The notes beneath the pieces are model-generated. The model was not told the origin of the DNA, searched no databases, and worked only from the letters and a program-made list of their open reading frames with translations. From an uncultured bacterium (lineage in GTDB: Bacteria > Bacteroidota > Bacteroidia > Chitinophagales > Chitinophagaceae), in assembly GCA_903920455.1 (NCBI GenBank), contig CAIXLY010000007.1:87190-151189 (forward strand): a DNA stretch of 64,000 nt. Direction: 5' to 3'. Shown here one piece after another: positions 1 through 7,767 of this stretch; within the stretch, counting starts at the first letter, position 1, and each line of letters starts with the position of its first letter. The translations under genes were made by a program, and so were the position numbers.

Positions 1-146
1 ATGTAAAATATTCTCAATTCTTTGCCTAATATTCCAAGAACGATTTGAAATCATTAAATATTTCTTTCGAACTTACTCTCGCAAAGGACACGACTAAAAG
101 TCCCCTCGTAAGACATTTGGATCACCGCAGGTAATCCAGCTTGGGC

Positions 147-178
147 ACAAGCCCTTTTAAACTCTAGAAGGGTTTTTT
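147..178 (+). terminator. Rho-independent-like terminator at the left edge
   Basis: A short stem (CCCTT at 152-156 pairing with AAGGG at 168-172) is followed directly by six T residues at 173-178. The T run lies on the plus strand, so it would end a plus-strand transcript entering from outside the window. It abuts the stop codon of the minus-strand helicase gene. Bases 1-146 show no convincing gene. Confidence 0.5.
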
Positions 179-1499
179 ATTTGGCAATATCAATCTTCAC
201 TTTCTTATTTTTTAGCCGCTCTTCTTTAATGAGCTGTAAAGCTGCACCTGCATTTGATTTTCGGACTGCAACAAAAGAAAAAAAATCTTTGACTTCAATC
301 AATCCAATATCTTCTTTTTTTAACCGTCCCTTATTTGTAAGAAAACCTACAATATCAATTTTGTTTACCTTGTTCTTCTTGCCTGCACTAACATAGAAAG
401 TAGTCCAGATAGGTTTATCAGGCAATGAGACTTGAGCAGGCAATTCAATTTCTATCGGATCTGGCTGGATGTATGGTGGAATTGTTTCGTGTGGGGCAAG
501 CAATAAAATAGCTGTTCCACTGGCTTCCATTCGTGCAGTGCGACCGTTGCGATGGATAAAAGATTCTTGACTTGAGGGCAACTGAAAATGGACAATATAA
601 CGGATGTTTGGAATGTCTAAACCACGGGCTGCAAGGTCAGTTGTAACCAACAGATTTGAACTGCCATTTCTGAATTTGCACAGTGCAATATCACGCTCAT
701 CCTGTTCCATTGCTCCATGATAAAATACATTCACAATGCCCTTCTCTTTGAGAAATTTACTGACTTGCTCAACATTTTCCCTTTGGTTACAAAAGACAAT
801 GGTTGAACGATTGCCCAAAGAACAAATAAGGTTAAATAGGGTATTTGATTTGTCTGTATCAGCACTTCGAAGAATTTGAACTGCCAATGCCTCGGATTTC
901 TTCCCTGATAGAAAATTGATTTCAATTGGATTTTTCAAGCCAACAAATGCTGGTATTTCTGCTGCCTCTGTTGCAGAAGTCAGCATGCGTTTCTTAAGTG
1001 CAGCAAGCGATTTAACGATGAATGACATTTCAGCTTCAAAACCCTGTTCCAGTGATTTATCAAATTCATCCAACACCAGGGTTTCGATATGATTTGTAAC
1101 GATATTGCCTCTTCTGATATGGTCGGCAATTCTACCCGGGGTTCCAACTATCACCGACGGAGCCTGCTTTAGATTGTTTTCCTCTGTTTCCCTTAAATGC
1201 CCACCATAACAACAAGTAATCTTGAATCCGGTCGCCATGTTCTTAAACACTTGTTCAATCTGCAAAGCAAGCTCACGAGAGGATACTACGATTAATGCCT
1301 GACAAACAGGTTTGGCTTTATTCAACAATTGCGCAACAGGAAGCAAAAAAGCCAAGGTCTTTCCTGAGCCTGTATCTGCCAACAAAACAACGTCATCATT
1401 TGATACATTAGCCTCTAATGATGCCTGTTGCATTGCATTCAAGGCCTTGATTTTTAAATGAGAGAGCGCATCAGCAATAGAAAAAGAGGTTGGAGGCAT
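177..1499 (-). CDS. DEAD-box ATP-dependent RNA helicase, DbpA-like
   Basis: A 440-residue ATP-dependent RNA helicase. Visible motifs in order: Q-motif region near residues 16-28, Walker A ADTGSGKT (41-48), motif II DEFD (144-147), motif III TSAT (174-177), motif V around TTDLAARGLD (286-295) and motif VI HRNGRTAR (316-323). The C-terminal ~75 residues, beginning WTTFYVSAGKKNKV, resemble the DbpA RNA-binding domain that in E. coli recognises 23S rRNA helix 92, so a role in large-subunit assembly is likely by family. Motif II reads DEFD rather than DEAD. The gene stands alone, with no operon partner on its strand. The ATG at 1499 puts the Q motif at the usual distance from the N-terminus. Confidence 0.93.
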   Translation of the reverse strand: MPPTSFSIADALSHLKIKALNAMQQASLEANVSNDDVVLLADTGSGKTLAFLLPVAQLLNKAKPVCQALIVVSSRELALQIEQVFKNMATGFKITCCYGGHLRETEENNLKQAPSVIVGTPGRIADHIRRGNIVTNHIETLVLDEFDKSLEQGFEAEMSFIVKSLAALKKRMLTSATEAAEIPAFVGLKNPIEINFLSGKKSEALAVQILRSADTDKSNTLFNLICSLGNRSTIVFCNQRENVEQVSKFLKEKGIVNVFYHGAMEQDERDIALCKFRNGSSNLLVTTDLAARGLDIPNIRYIVHFQLPSSQESFIHRNGRTARMEASGTAILLLAPHETIPPYIQPDPIEIELPAQVSLPDKPIWTTFYVSAGKKNKVNKIDIVGFLTNKGRLKKEDIGLIEVKDFFSFVAVRKSNAGAALQLIKEERLKNKKVKIDIAK

Positions 1500-1624
1500 G
1501 GTCTAAAAGTACATCAAACTACATTAGCATTGGTCTTCTTTGACCAGCAGTTTCTGTAAACTCCCCAACACATAAAATTTTACTTATCAGCTGAAAGAGT
1601 TGAGAGAGGTTGGGGGAAATACAA

Positions 1625-1711
1625 GGTTGAAGGGGTTGAAGCGGTTTAAGGGGTTGAAGATTAAAAATATATTTCTTCAACTGCTTCAACCGCTTAAACC
1701 ACTTCAACTTC
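1625..1711. repeat. Imperfect inverted repeat built of GGTTGAAG-like units
   Basis: The left arm (about 1625-1660) repeats units close to GGTTGAAGG, with GTTTAAGG variants. The right arm (about 1674-1711) carries the complementary CTTCAACC-type units. The arms flank an A+T-rich spacer of about 13 bases (TTAAAAATATATT), so a long imperfect hairpin could form. An open reading frame across it encodes only a K/L/Q/P-rich repeat peptide and is not believed. It lies between the helicase start and the hydroxy-acid oxidase. It could be an intergenic repeat element or a transcript-level structure. Confidence 0.6.
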
Positions 1712-1756
1712 CTCAAGAAATCACCCCACTACCACCCATCAACTTCATTTTTGAAC

Positions 1757-1764
1757 TATCTTAG
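1757..1764 (+). promoter_or_regulatory. Putative -7 box (TATCTTAG)
   Basis: TATCTTAG differs by one base from the Bacteroidota -7 consensus TAnnTTTG and ends five bases before the ATG at 1769. If used, the transcript would be leaderless or nearly so, and the upstream TTG at 1751 could not be the start codon. Confidence 0.35.
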
Positions 1765-1768
1765 CTTC

Positions 1769-2941
1769 ATGCAAAAGAACAATAACGCCAAGCCTACTTG
1801 GGCATATAATTCAAACTATCCTGGCATCGATGACCTGATCAAAAAAGCAAAATGCCGGATGCCGCGCTTTGCCTTTGAGTACCTTGATGGCGGATGCAAC
1901 GAGGATGTGAACTTGCACAAGAATACAGATGAGCTAAGAAAGGTTGAATTGCTTCCTTATTACCTGAGTGAACATACTGGGTCTGAGCTTTCCACAGAAT
2001 TGTTTGGACATACCTATGATGCTCCCTTTGGAGTCTCCCCTATTGGCTTGCAGGGATTGATCTGGCCAAACTCGCCTGAGATCCTGGCCAAGGCTGCGGT
2101 AAAACATAATCTTCCTTTTATACTGAGTACCGTTACCACTTCGAGCATTGAACGAATTGCAAAAATTACTGACGGCAAAGCATGGTACCAGCTGTATCAT
2201 CCTGCAGAAAATTCTTTGAGGGATGATATCCTCGATCGATTGGAAGCGTCGGGATACGATGTGTTGGTTTTGCTTTGTGATGTTCCATCATTCGGGTTTC
2301 GTCCGCGTGACATACGCAACGGATTGGCCATGCCACCAAAGATGACAGTGAAAAATATATTGCAGGTAATGGGTAAGCCAACATGGGGGTTAAAAACACT
2401 ATATCATGGTATCCCTGAATTTGCTACACTAAAACCCTACATGCCCAAAGGACTGAACATGAGTCAGCTTGGTCAGTTCATGAACCGCACTTTCTCGGGC
2501 AGACTGAACGCTGAAAAGATCGCGCCCATCCGTGATAAATGGAAAGGTAAGATCATTCTTAAAGGTTGTGCTACTGTTGAGGATGCAGACATGGCGGTTG
2601 CAATGGGTATAGACGGATTACTAGTTTCAAACCATGGAGGCCGACAGATAGATGCTGGACAATCAGCCATCAAATCACTCGGACCAATTGCAGATAAGTA
2701 TAAGGGTAAGATAAAAGTTATGATGGACAGCGGTATTAGAACCGGACCGGATATTGCCCGCACAATGGCCTCTGGTGCAGACTTCACATTCCTAGGACGA
2801 TCATTCATGTATGCTGTTGCAGCACTCGGTGATGAAGGTGCTGATCACATGATGGGCATGCTTAAAACACAGCTTTATCAGGTCATGGACCAAGTATGTT
2901 GCAAGCGTGTGGAAGATTTGCCGAAGCATTTGGTGCGCTAA
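1769..2941 (+). CDS. FMN-dependent alpha-hydroxy-acid oxidase/dehydrogenase (lactate oxidase family)
   Basis: A TIM-barrel flavoenzyme of about 390 residues that oxidises an L-2-hydroxy acid such as lactate using FMN. Visible signatures are SPIGLQGLIWP near the N-terminus, YQLYHP, the long segment DVPSFGFRPRDIRNG, the active-site block SNHGGRQID with its catalytic His, and the FMN-phosphate region MDSGIRTGPDIARTMASGADF followed by LGRSF. No transmembrane segment or cytochrome b2 domain is present, so the protein should be soluble. The precise substrate and electron acceptor (oxygen, quinone or monooxygenase-type decarboxylation) cannot be read from sequence. I prefer the ATG at 1769 over a TTG at 1751 because a -7-like box overlaps the latter. 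It is monocistronic. Confidence 0.9.
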   Translation: MQKNNNAKPTWAYNSNYPGIDDLIKKAKCRMPRFAFEYLDGGCNEDVNLHKNTDELRKVELLPYYLSEHTGSELSTELFGHTYDAPFGVSPIGLQGLIWPNSPEILAKAAVKHNLPFILSTVTTSSIERIAKITDGKAWYQLYHPAENSLRDDILDRLEASGYDVLVLLCDVPSFGFRPRDIRNGLAMPPKMTVKNILQVMGKPTWGLKTLYHGIPEFATLKPYMPKGLNMSQLGQFMNRTFSGRLNAEKIAPIRDKWKGKIILKGCATVEDADMAVAMGIDGLLVSNHGGRQIDAGQSAIKSLGPIADKYKGKIKVMMDSGIRTGPDIARTMASGADFTFLGRSFMYAVAALGDEGADHMMGMLKTQLYQVMDQVCCKRVEDLPKHLVR

Positions 2942-3262
2942 TAAAGTTGAAGAAAGTTAAAAAAGAAAACAGCCCATGGCTACATTCATCGTGACTCCAC
3001 CAGGAACAGAGATGTCAGGAAAAATATCCCATAATATTTCCCCGTATACGAGTATTTTATTCATAAATTGGAATTAGAAAAACAGATATCCCCCACTGCA
3101 TTGCAGTAATTCGTTTAGCCTTAAAAACAAATTAGGACAATAAGCTTTAACAATAAGATCGAAAATTAAAAAAAATCAAAAATCTGTTTTAAAATCAATA
3201 GATCCTTTTAATTTAGTATTGCCAGGTTGCTCGGCTAGGTATAATATTCGAATTATTAATAA
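2942..3262. other. Gene-free intergenic stretch
   Basis: About 320 A+T-rich bases. A 33-codon frame starting at 2976 has no recognisable features and is rejected. No clear terminator or consensus promoter was found; the segment 3235-3260 presumably carries the promoter of the following lipoprotein gene. Confidence 0.5.
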
Positions 3263-3865
3263 ATGCGAGTTATGCAAACTAACAACAAAATGATCCTCGT
3301 GTTTTTCTGTCTCATGGTCATTTGGAGCTGTGAAAAGAAAGATATTGAGACACCAAAGGAAGAGGAAAATGAAATTGTAGATTCAAAGAAAATAATGGCT
3401 GGGGTATTGGCTACTGTCAACAACAATACTTTTACATCAGCTGTAGAGGCTACTGATACAGTCAATCTTTTAGACCCTAATGCTGTTGATGTTAATCAGC
3501 CAACACCTTATTATGCAACATATGGTTCAAATGATTCTTCCCTGATTATTTTAGCCGACGGCCGATTGGCTGACAACCCGGATTCGACAAGATTTGCACA
3601 AATTTTGCTTTGGGTTACGCGTTTTAAAGGGGCGGACACATACAACATTGAGGATTATTCAAGCTTTTGTTCTTTTTCAATTGTTGATTCCTTATACAAC
3701 CTGAGACAGTTCGTTAGTAGTGGCCCCAATGGCAATGTTACAATAAGCTATTTTGATACTGCAGCCAATACCATCAGTGGTTCTTTTGAGTTCAACGCAA
3801 TCTCCAATGACAGTATTCTGGTTGTAAAAAACGGGGTTTTCAATTCGGTTAAAATAAACCGATAA
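3263..3865 (+). CDS. Hypothetical lipoprotein
   Basis: A 200-residue protein of unknown function. The N-terminus has a hydrophobic stretch, MILVFFCLMVIWSC, ending in a lipobox-like WSC followed by EKKD, so it is probably a lipoprotein anchored in an envelope membrane. The mature part is rich in Asp, Asn, Ser and Thr with many short beta-prone segments and no recognised catalytic motif. Starts at 3263, 3272 or 3290 are all compatible with the signal peptide. It is monocistronic, between the hydroxy-acid oxidase and the convergent sensor kinase. Confidence 0.75.
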   Translation: MRVMQTNNKMILVFFCLMVIWSCEKKDIETPKEEENEIVDSKKIMAGVLATVNNNTFTSAVEATDTVNLLDPNAVDVNQPTPYYATYGSNDSSLIILADGRLADNPDSTRFAQILLWVTRFKGADTYNIEDYSSFCSFSIVDSLYNLRQFVSSGPNGNVTISYFDTAANTISGSFEFNAISNDSILVVKNGVFNSVKINR

Positions 3866-4003
3866 TTTATTCTCAGCTTGAGATTTTAATTGGTTATTGC
3901 GAAGGAGTAGGAGTATCAAATTATTTCGCACAGCCCAAATCGAAAGGATTCAAATTCAATTTTGCACAAACGCCCTAGCAACAAAGATGTTTTGTTGACG
4001 CAA

Positions 4004-5155
4004 CTATTTGCTCAACTGAATCCTAAACGTGGTTCCATGTTCAGCATCTGAATGCTTTACAAAAAGCTGCCCATCATGATACTCCTCAATAATGCGTTTA
4101 GAAAGGGTAAGTCCTAATCCCCACCCTCTTTTTTTTGTGGTGAACCCCGGAGTAAAAATTTGATGCCCTCTCCATTCGGGAATTCCTTTTCCCGTGTCGG
4201 AAACATCAATAAAAACTTCTTTTTCATTATCAAAAATGACTACTTCAACGCTACCCTTCCCTTCCGTGGCGTCTAATGCATTTTTCAAAAGATTTTCAAC
4301 AACCCATTCCACTAGCGGTGCGGAAATGTTTAGATTAAGTTGTTCTTGACTGGCAACCCGAAAAACAATCTTGGTTTTTTCAGAGGCCCGTTTTTTAATA
4401 TAATCAACCGCATGAGAAACAAGATCAACCAGATTGCATGATTCCTTTTTGGGCTTACCGCCAATCATGCTAAAGCGATCAGCAATCAACTTCAAACGCT
4501 GGATATCTTTTTCCATTTCAGGTAAAACCAATTTAGCGTCTTGCCCTTGATTCAGCACCTCTATCCACCCCGAAAGCGCAGAGATGGGTGTTCCCAGCTG
4601 ATGAGCAGTTTCTTTTGCTAGTCCAGCCCAAAGATGATTTTGAGCAGACCGGTGTTGATTTCGAATAGATACCAACATCAGAATCGTAAACAGCATAACT
4701 ATGAGGAGCTGAACCAGCGGGAAATAACGGATTTGTATTAGCAGGGTAGATTCACCATAATAATATCTATTGAACTTTTTTCCATCAGCATCCAGATAAG
4801 TGGTGATGAAGGCGCCCTTTCTGCGATAGGAAGAAACAAGTTCATTTAAGTGATTTTTATCTTGGGCCACCTTGAGCGTATCGATATTGGTATAGCTCAT
4901 CACACTATCACGCTCGTCTGTTTCAATTACAGGAATAGTTTGTTGCTCTGCGACAATGATAGAGGACAAGGAAAGATTTTCAGTTCCTGAGGATTGTAGA
5001 ATCATTTGTTGTGCCGCAACCCACTCCTCCACTTTCTTTCTTTCCCGTTCAGATATTTTGTTGGACAAAGCATTTGAATAGAAGAATGTTCCGACAACGA
5101 TGATAACCGCGATCAGAGACATGAACAACTTCCAAGAATTCGGCTTATTTGGCAT
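4004..5155 (-). CDS. Membrane sensor histidine kinase (orphan)
   Basis: A 383-residue two-component sensor kinase. Two membrane helices (about 12-30 and 146-165) enclose a periplasmic sensing region of about 115 residues with no recognised domain. The cytoplasmic part has the H box AKETAHQLGTPISAL with phospho-acceptor His185, the N box ENLLKNALDAT (288-297), the G1 box DTGKGIP (320-326) and the G2 box RGWGLGLTLSKRI (343-355). A HAMP domain is not apparent; the H box follows the second helix after about 20 residues. No response regulator lies next to it, so its partner must be encoded elsewhere. It is divergent from the glycosyltransferase gene. Confidence 0.92.
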   Translation of the reverse strand: MPNKPNSWKLFMSLIAVIIVVGTFFYSNALSNKISERERKKVEEWVAAQQMILQSSGTENLSLSSIIVAEQQTIPVIETDERDSVMSYTNIDTLKVAQDKNHLNELVSSYRRKGAFITTYLDADGKKFNRYYYGESTLLIQIRYFPLVQLLIVMLFTILMLVSIRNQHRSAQNHLWAGLAKETAHQLGTPISALSGWIEVLNQGQDAKLVLPEMEKDIQRLKLIADRFSMIGGKPKKESCNLVDLVSHAVDYIKKRASEKTKIVFRVASQEQLNLNISAPLVEWVVENLLKNALDATEGKGSVEVVIFDNEKEVFIDVSDTGKGIPEWRGHQIFTPGFTTKKRGWGLGLTLSKRIIEEYHDGQLFVKHSDAEHGTTFRIQLSK

Positions 5156-5243
5156 GAGAAATGAAAATCTACCACTATTTGTGGGATTACAGCAAAAATG
5201 ACCATTTATGTTGTGCTTCCAAATTATTTTAGTCGATTAATCT

Positions 5244-5251
5244 TAATTTTG
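5244..5251 (+). promoter_or_regulatory. -7 box TAATTTTG of the glycosyltransferase gene
   Basis: An exact match to TAnnTTTG, ending seven bases before the ATG at 5259. No convincing TTG -33 element is seen at the usual distance. Confidence 0.45.
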
Positions 5252-5258
5252 AACGGAG

Positions 5259-6299
5259 ATGCATGAAATAAACAATCAACCAACAGTAGCCGTGGTCATT
5301 CTAAACTGGAATGGCAGAAAATATCTTGAGCAGTTCCTTCCAAGTGTTTTGGCCTCTACGTATAAGAATCTCGTTATTTATGTTGCAGACAACGGGTCAA
5401 CAGACGACTCAGTTTCATATTTAAATGGGCAATACCCTGCGATCAAAATTCTCTCATATTATACAAACGAGGGGTTTGCAGGTGGATATAATCGAGCCTT
5501 GAAGGAAGTGGATGAAGAATACCTGGTTCTCCTCAATTCAGACATTGAAGTTACTCCAGGCTGGCTTGAGCCCGTTGTTGACCTATTCTGCCGCCATCCA
5601 GACCTTGCCGCTATTCAGCCTAAAATATTGGACTACAACAACAAAGCATATTTTGAATATGCCGGTGCTGCAGGTGGCTGGATTGATCGATTTGGATATC
5701 CATTTTCAAAAGGCCGCATATTTGACATCCTTGAGAAAGACGAGAGGCAATATGATACACCAACAGAAATATTTTGGGCTTCAGGAGCATCAATGATCAT
5801 AAAGAAATCTGTATTCAATGAAGTGGGTGGGTTTGACCCCTTCTTTTTCGCCCATCAAGAGGAAATTGATGTATGCTGGAGAATCCACCTTGCTGGGTAC
5901 AAGATCATGTCATGCCCTTCATCAGTGGTATACCACATAGGAGGTGGCACTTTAGCCAAGGACAATCCCAATAAAATATTTCTAAACTTCAGGAACAACC
6001 TGATTATGTTATGGAAAAACCTTTCAGGGTTTGAGGCCATCTATGTATTGTTAGTTAGGTTTCTACTTGATGCCATCAGTGCCTGGAAAAACTTAATCGT
6101 TGGCAAATACCCTTATTTTATTGAGGTAGCCAAGGCACATATGGGATTCATGGGCTGGCTCATCTCAGGCAAAAGTCAGTCTGTATACCCAGTCAAAAGA
6201 TTTGGCCCAGTAAAAGGAATCTATAAAGGAAGTGTTGTTTGGCAGCACTTTATATTGGGCAAAAACAAGTTTTCTGAAATTATTCCTGAGAGTAATTGA
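5259..6299 (+). CDS. GT-A family 2 glycosyltransferase
   Basis: A 346-residue nucleotide-sugar glycosyltransferase. The N-terminal fold begins AVVILNWNGRKYLEQFLPS, followed by the nucleotide-binding ADNGSTDDS and a DxD-like LLNSDIE. An ED-type acceptor-base region occurs in FFAHQEEIDVCWRIHLAG, with the preceding WASGASMIIKK typical of rhamnosyltransferase-like GT2 enzymes. A hydrophobic segment near residues 255-272 may tether it to the inner membrane. The donor, acceptor and final polymer are unknown. A 68-residue membrane protein follows on the same strand but has its own promoter-like sequence. Confidence 0.88.
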   Translation: MHEINNQPTVAVVILNWNGRKYLEQFLPSVLASTYKNLVIYVADNGSTDDSVSYLNGQYPAIKILSYYTNEGFAGGYNRALKEVDEEYLVLLNSDIEVTPGWLEPVVDLFCRHPDLAAIQPKILDYNNKAYFEYAGAAGGWIDRFGYPFSKGRIFDILEKDERQYDTPTEIFWASGASMIIKKSVFNEVGGFDPFFFAHQEEIDVCWRIHLAGYKIMSCPSSVVYHIGGGTLAKDNPNKIFLNFRNNLIMLWKNLSGFEAIYVLLVRFLLDAISAWKNLIVGKYPYFIEVAKAHMGFMGWLISGKSQSVYPVKRFGPVKGIYKGSVVWQHFILGKNKFSEIIPESN

Positions 6300-6325
6300 A
6301 ATATACCCTTGATTGTTTATTTTTG
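6296..6325 (+). promoter_or_regulatory. Bacteroidota-type promoter of the small membrane protein gene
   Basis: TTG at 6296-6298 and TATTTTTG at 6318-6325 are separated by 19 bases, matching the TTG / TAnnTTTG arrangement known for this phylum. It overlaps the stop codon of the glycosyltransferase gene and supports the ATG at 6343 as start of the next gene, not an upstream TTG at 6313. Confidence 0.5.
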
Positions 6326-6342
6326 CCCAGCAAAACAAGGAT

Positions 6343-6549
6343 ATGCAAAATAATACGACTGAAACAGCAGAAAAGAATGATTTTGGAAGAAATTGGGTGA
6401 TTTCATCACGTTTCTTATTTCATATACAACTCTTCGCCATCGTGGCATTTGTATTGGGTGGATGCTATGGTTTGTACAGCATGCGCTATAAGGGCAAACC
6501 AAAAGTTGAAGTTCCTGAAAGCACACTCTATACTCCAAAATACAATTAA
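6343..6549 (+). CDS. Small single-pass membrane protein
   Basis: A 68-residue hypothetical protein. A polar N-terminus (MQNNTTETAEKND) is followed by a single membrane helix around residues 25-44 (FLFHIQLFAIVAFVLGGCYG) and a short tail ending in TLYTPKYN. Function is unknown. The upstream TAnnTTTG box and a coding sequence ending just before the tRNA genes support a real gene, but no homologous family is recognised. Confidence 0.6.
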   Translation: MQNNTTETAEKNDFGRNWVISSRFLFHIQLFAIVAFVLGGCYGLYSMRYKGKPKVEVPESTLYTPKYN

Positions 6550-6579
6550 GAAAATTGTATTTTGAATAGTTTCTTTCGT

Positions 6580-6587
6580 TATTTTTG
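6580..6587 (+). promoter_or_regulatory. -7 box TATTTTTG of the tRNA-Gly/tRNA-Leu unit
   Basis: An exact TAnnTTTG match 24 bases before tRNA-Gly. Candidate TTG motifs at 6562 and 6555 lie at slightly short or long spacing. Confidence 0.45.
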
Positions 6588-6611
6588 CACCCCTATTGTT
6601 CTTTAATTAAT

Positions 6612-6684
6612 GCGGAAGTAGCTCAGCTGGTAGAGCACAACCTTGCCAAGGTTGGGGTCGCGGGTTCGAATCTCGTCTTCCGCT
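6612..6684 (+). tRNA. tRNA-Gly (anticodon GCC)
   Basis: A complete 73-base cloverleaf. The acceptor arms GCGGAAG (6612-6618) and CTTCCGC (6677-6683) pair perfectly, with discriminator T. The anticodon arm CAACC-TTGCCAA-GGTTG exposes GCC, and the T arm carries GGTTCGAATC. CCA is not encoded. Confidence 0.97.
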
Positions 6685-6686
6685 CA

Positions 6687-6714
6687 AAAAATTCCATCTC
6701 CTGATGGAATTTTT
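6687..6714 (+). terminator. Hairpin terminator between the two tRNA genes
   Basis: A perfect 12-bp stem, AAAAATTCCATC (6687-6698) with GATGGAATTTTT (6703-6714), closes a TCCT loop, and the stem ends in a run of T. It lies immediately after tRNA-Gly, so it may terminate or attenuate before tRNA-Leu, or act in processing. Confidence 0.65.
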
Positions 6715-6746
6715 CATTTCTGATCATCACTTTTAGTGATTCAGAT

Positions 6747-6833
6747 GCCCTGGTGGTGGAATTGGTAGACACGCAGGACTTAAAATCCTGTTCGCTGAAA
6801 AAGCGAGTGCGGGTTCAAGTCCCGCCCGGGGCA
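6747..6833 (+). tRNA. tRNA-Leu (anticodon TAA)
   Basis: An 87-base class II tRNA with long variable arm. The acceptor stem GCCCTGG pairs with CCGGGGC (one G-U), with discriminator A. The anticodon arm CAGGA-CTTAAAA-TCCTG exposes TAA, the variable arm is around TTCGCTGAAAAAGCGA, and the T arm is GGGTTCAAGTCCC. CCA is not encoded. Confidence 0.97.
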
Positions 6834-6870
6834 CTTCTTTATACTTTCAAGTGATAATTTGATTGGAATG

Positions 6871-6928
6871 CAGGGACAAGGGACAGGGGACGAGGAATAC
6901 AGCCAGGGACAAGGGACAGGGGACGAGG
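6871..6928 (+). repeat. Two direct copies of a 25-base purine-rich unit
   Basis: An identical 25-base G/A-rich unit (starting CAGGGACAAGGGACAGGGG) occurs at 6871-6895 and 6904-6928, a period of 33 bases, with GACGAG echoes continuing to about 6934. Each copy contains the internal near-repeats GGGACA and GGGGAC. It lies in the 217-base gap after tRNA-Leu, which otherwise shows nothing. Confidence 0.75.
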
Positions 6929-7050
6929 GACGAGAAATACAATGTTTATTCGTTTAGTTGATTAGTCCTCAACGCATCAACAAATCAACAATCATCACCC
7001 ACCTGCTTAGCATATTTTAAACAAGAATGAAGGATGAGAATTTGTCTTAA

Positions 7051-7653
7051 TCAATTACTCGCCTGCCATTCAATAGCAACAATGACCTCATTTTTTCTAC
7101 CAATCAATTGATACGGAGGATTGTAGCCTAGGTATCTAAAATGTCCTGTTGTTTTTATTCCCTTCTCTTCTAATGCTTTTCCTAATTGGGCTGCATATTT
7201 TTTGATGGATTCGTCATTTGCAAATCCGCCAAATTCGATGGCAGCGGCATATTCTCCAAGAGTTTCATGTAGTTCAACGTTGGCGTCATTTGGACGAGGC
7301 AGGTTTTTGATATCATATGCAGATGGCATAACAAAACTCATAGAAGATCCTTCATTGCTGATGTCCATATGCACCGGCGATGTCATTGCAATCTTGGAGG
7401 ATGTTTCATTATTCCCAAAAATATAACCTGCGATTCTGCGAAATCCACTGCTAGCGAGCTCCCTATAAGATTTGGCAGTGGATTGAATAGTGGCGAATGT
7501 AGCGGGAGGATAATACCTAATCTCGAAGCTGTCTTCCTTCTTTACAACTTGGTATTTCTGCTTTTCGACTCTACTCGTTGTTATAGCCATAAAAGACTGG
7601 AATATGACCAATATGAATAAAAAAACACCTAAAGTGATTATCATCGTTTTCAT
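7051..7653 (-). CDS. SOUL-family heme-binding-like protein
   Basis: A 200-residue protein of the SOUL/HEBP family. An N-terminal hydrophobic segment (residues 1-22) is a signal peptide or membrane anchor. The body begins YQVVKKEDSFEIRYYPPATFATI, the usual opening of the SOUL fold, followed by GYIFGNNETSSKIAMTSPVHM, a family hallmark, and ends with ELHETLGEYAAAIEFGGFANDE and IGRKNEVIVAIEW. Eukaryotic members bind tetrapyrroles; for bacterial members the role is not established. It stands alone; the symporter gene upstream on the same strand is separated by over 100 bases. Confidence 0.88.
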   Translation of the reverse strand: MKTMIITLGVFLFILVIFQSFMAITTSRVEKQKYQVVKKEDSFEIRYYPPATFATIQSTAKSYRELASSGFRRIAGYIFGNNETSSKIAMTSPVHMDISNEGSSMSFVMPSAYDIKNLPRPNDANVELHETLGEYAAAIEFGGFANDESIKKYAAQLGKALEEKGIKTTGHFRYLGYNPPYQLIGRKNEVIVAIEWQASN

Positions 7654-7767
7654 GTTAATGTATATTCAAAATAACAAGAAAGAACTGACTTAAGTTCGGA
7701 AACTGTACTTTTTTACGAAATCGGGTCTTTCAGCGTTTAGTAAGTTTAGATATATTAATTCCGATGC

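Noticed and set aside
30-138. End of a plus-strand coding region or small RNA at the left edge
   Set aside because: The open stretch is about 35 codons with no recognisable content, and tmRNA-like resemblance near 75-100 does not fold convincingly.
1519-1716. Minus-strand open frame rich in Lys, Leu, Gln and Pro
   Set aside because: It is a translation of the GGTTGAAG inverted repeat and lacks any protein-like feature.
2976-3077. 33-codon plus-strand frame beginning MATFIVTPPG
   Set aside because: No ribosome-binding, domain, hydrophobic or neighbourhood support; a chance frame is likely.
6612-6833. tRNA genes as attachment sites of an integrated element
   Set aside because: No integrase, no duplicated tRNA 3' end and no foreign-looking gene block next to them.
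6870-6940. CRISPR array
   Set aside because: Only two copies with an eight-base gap and no cas genes; it is a simple tandem repeat.
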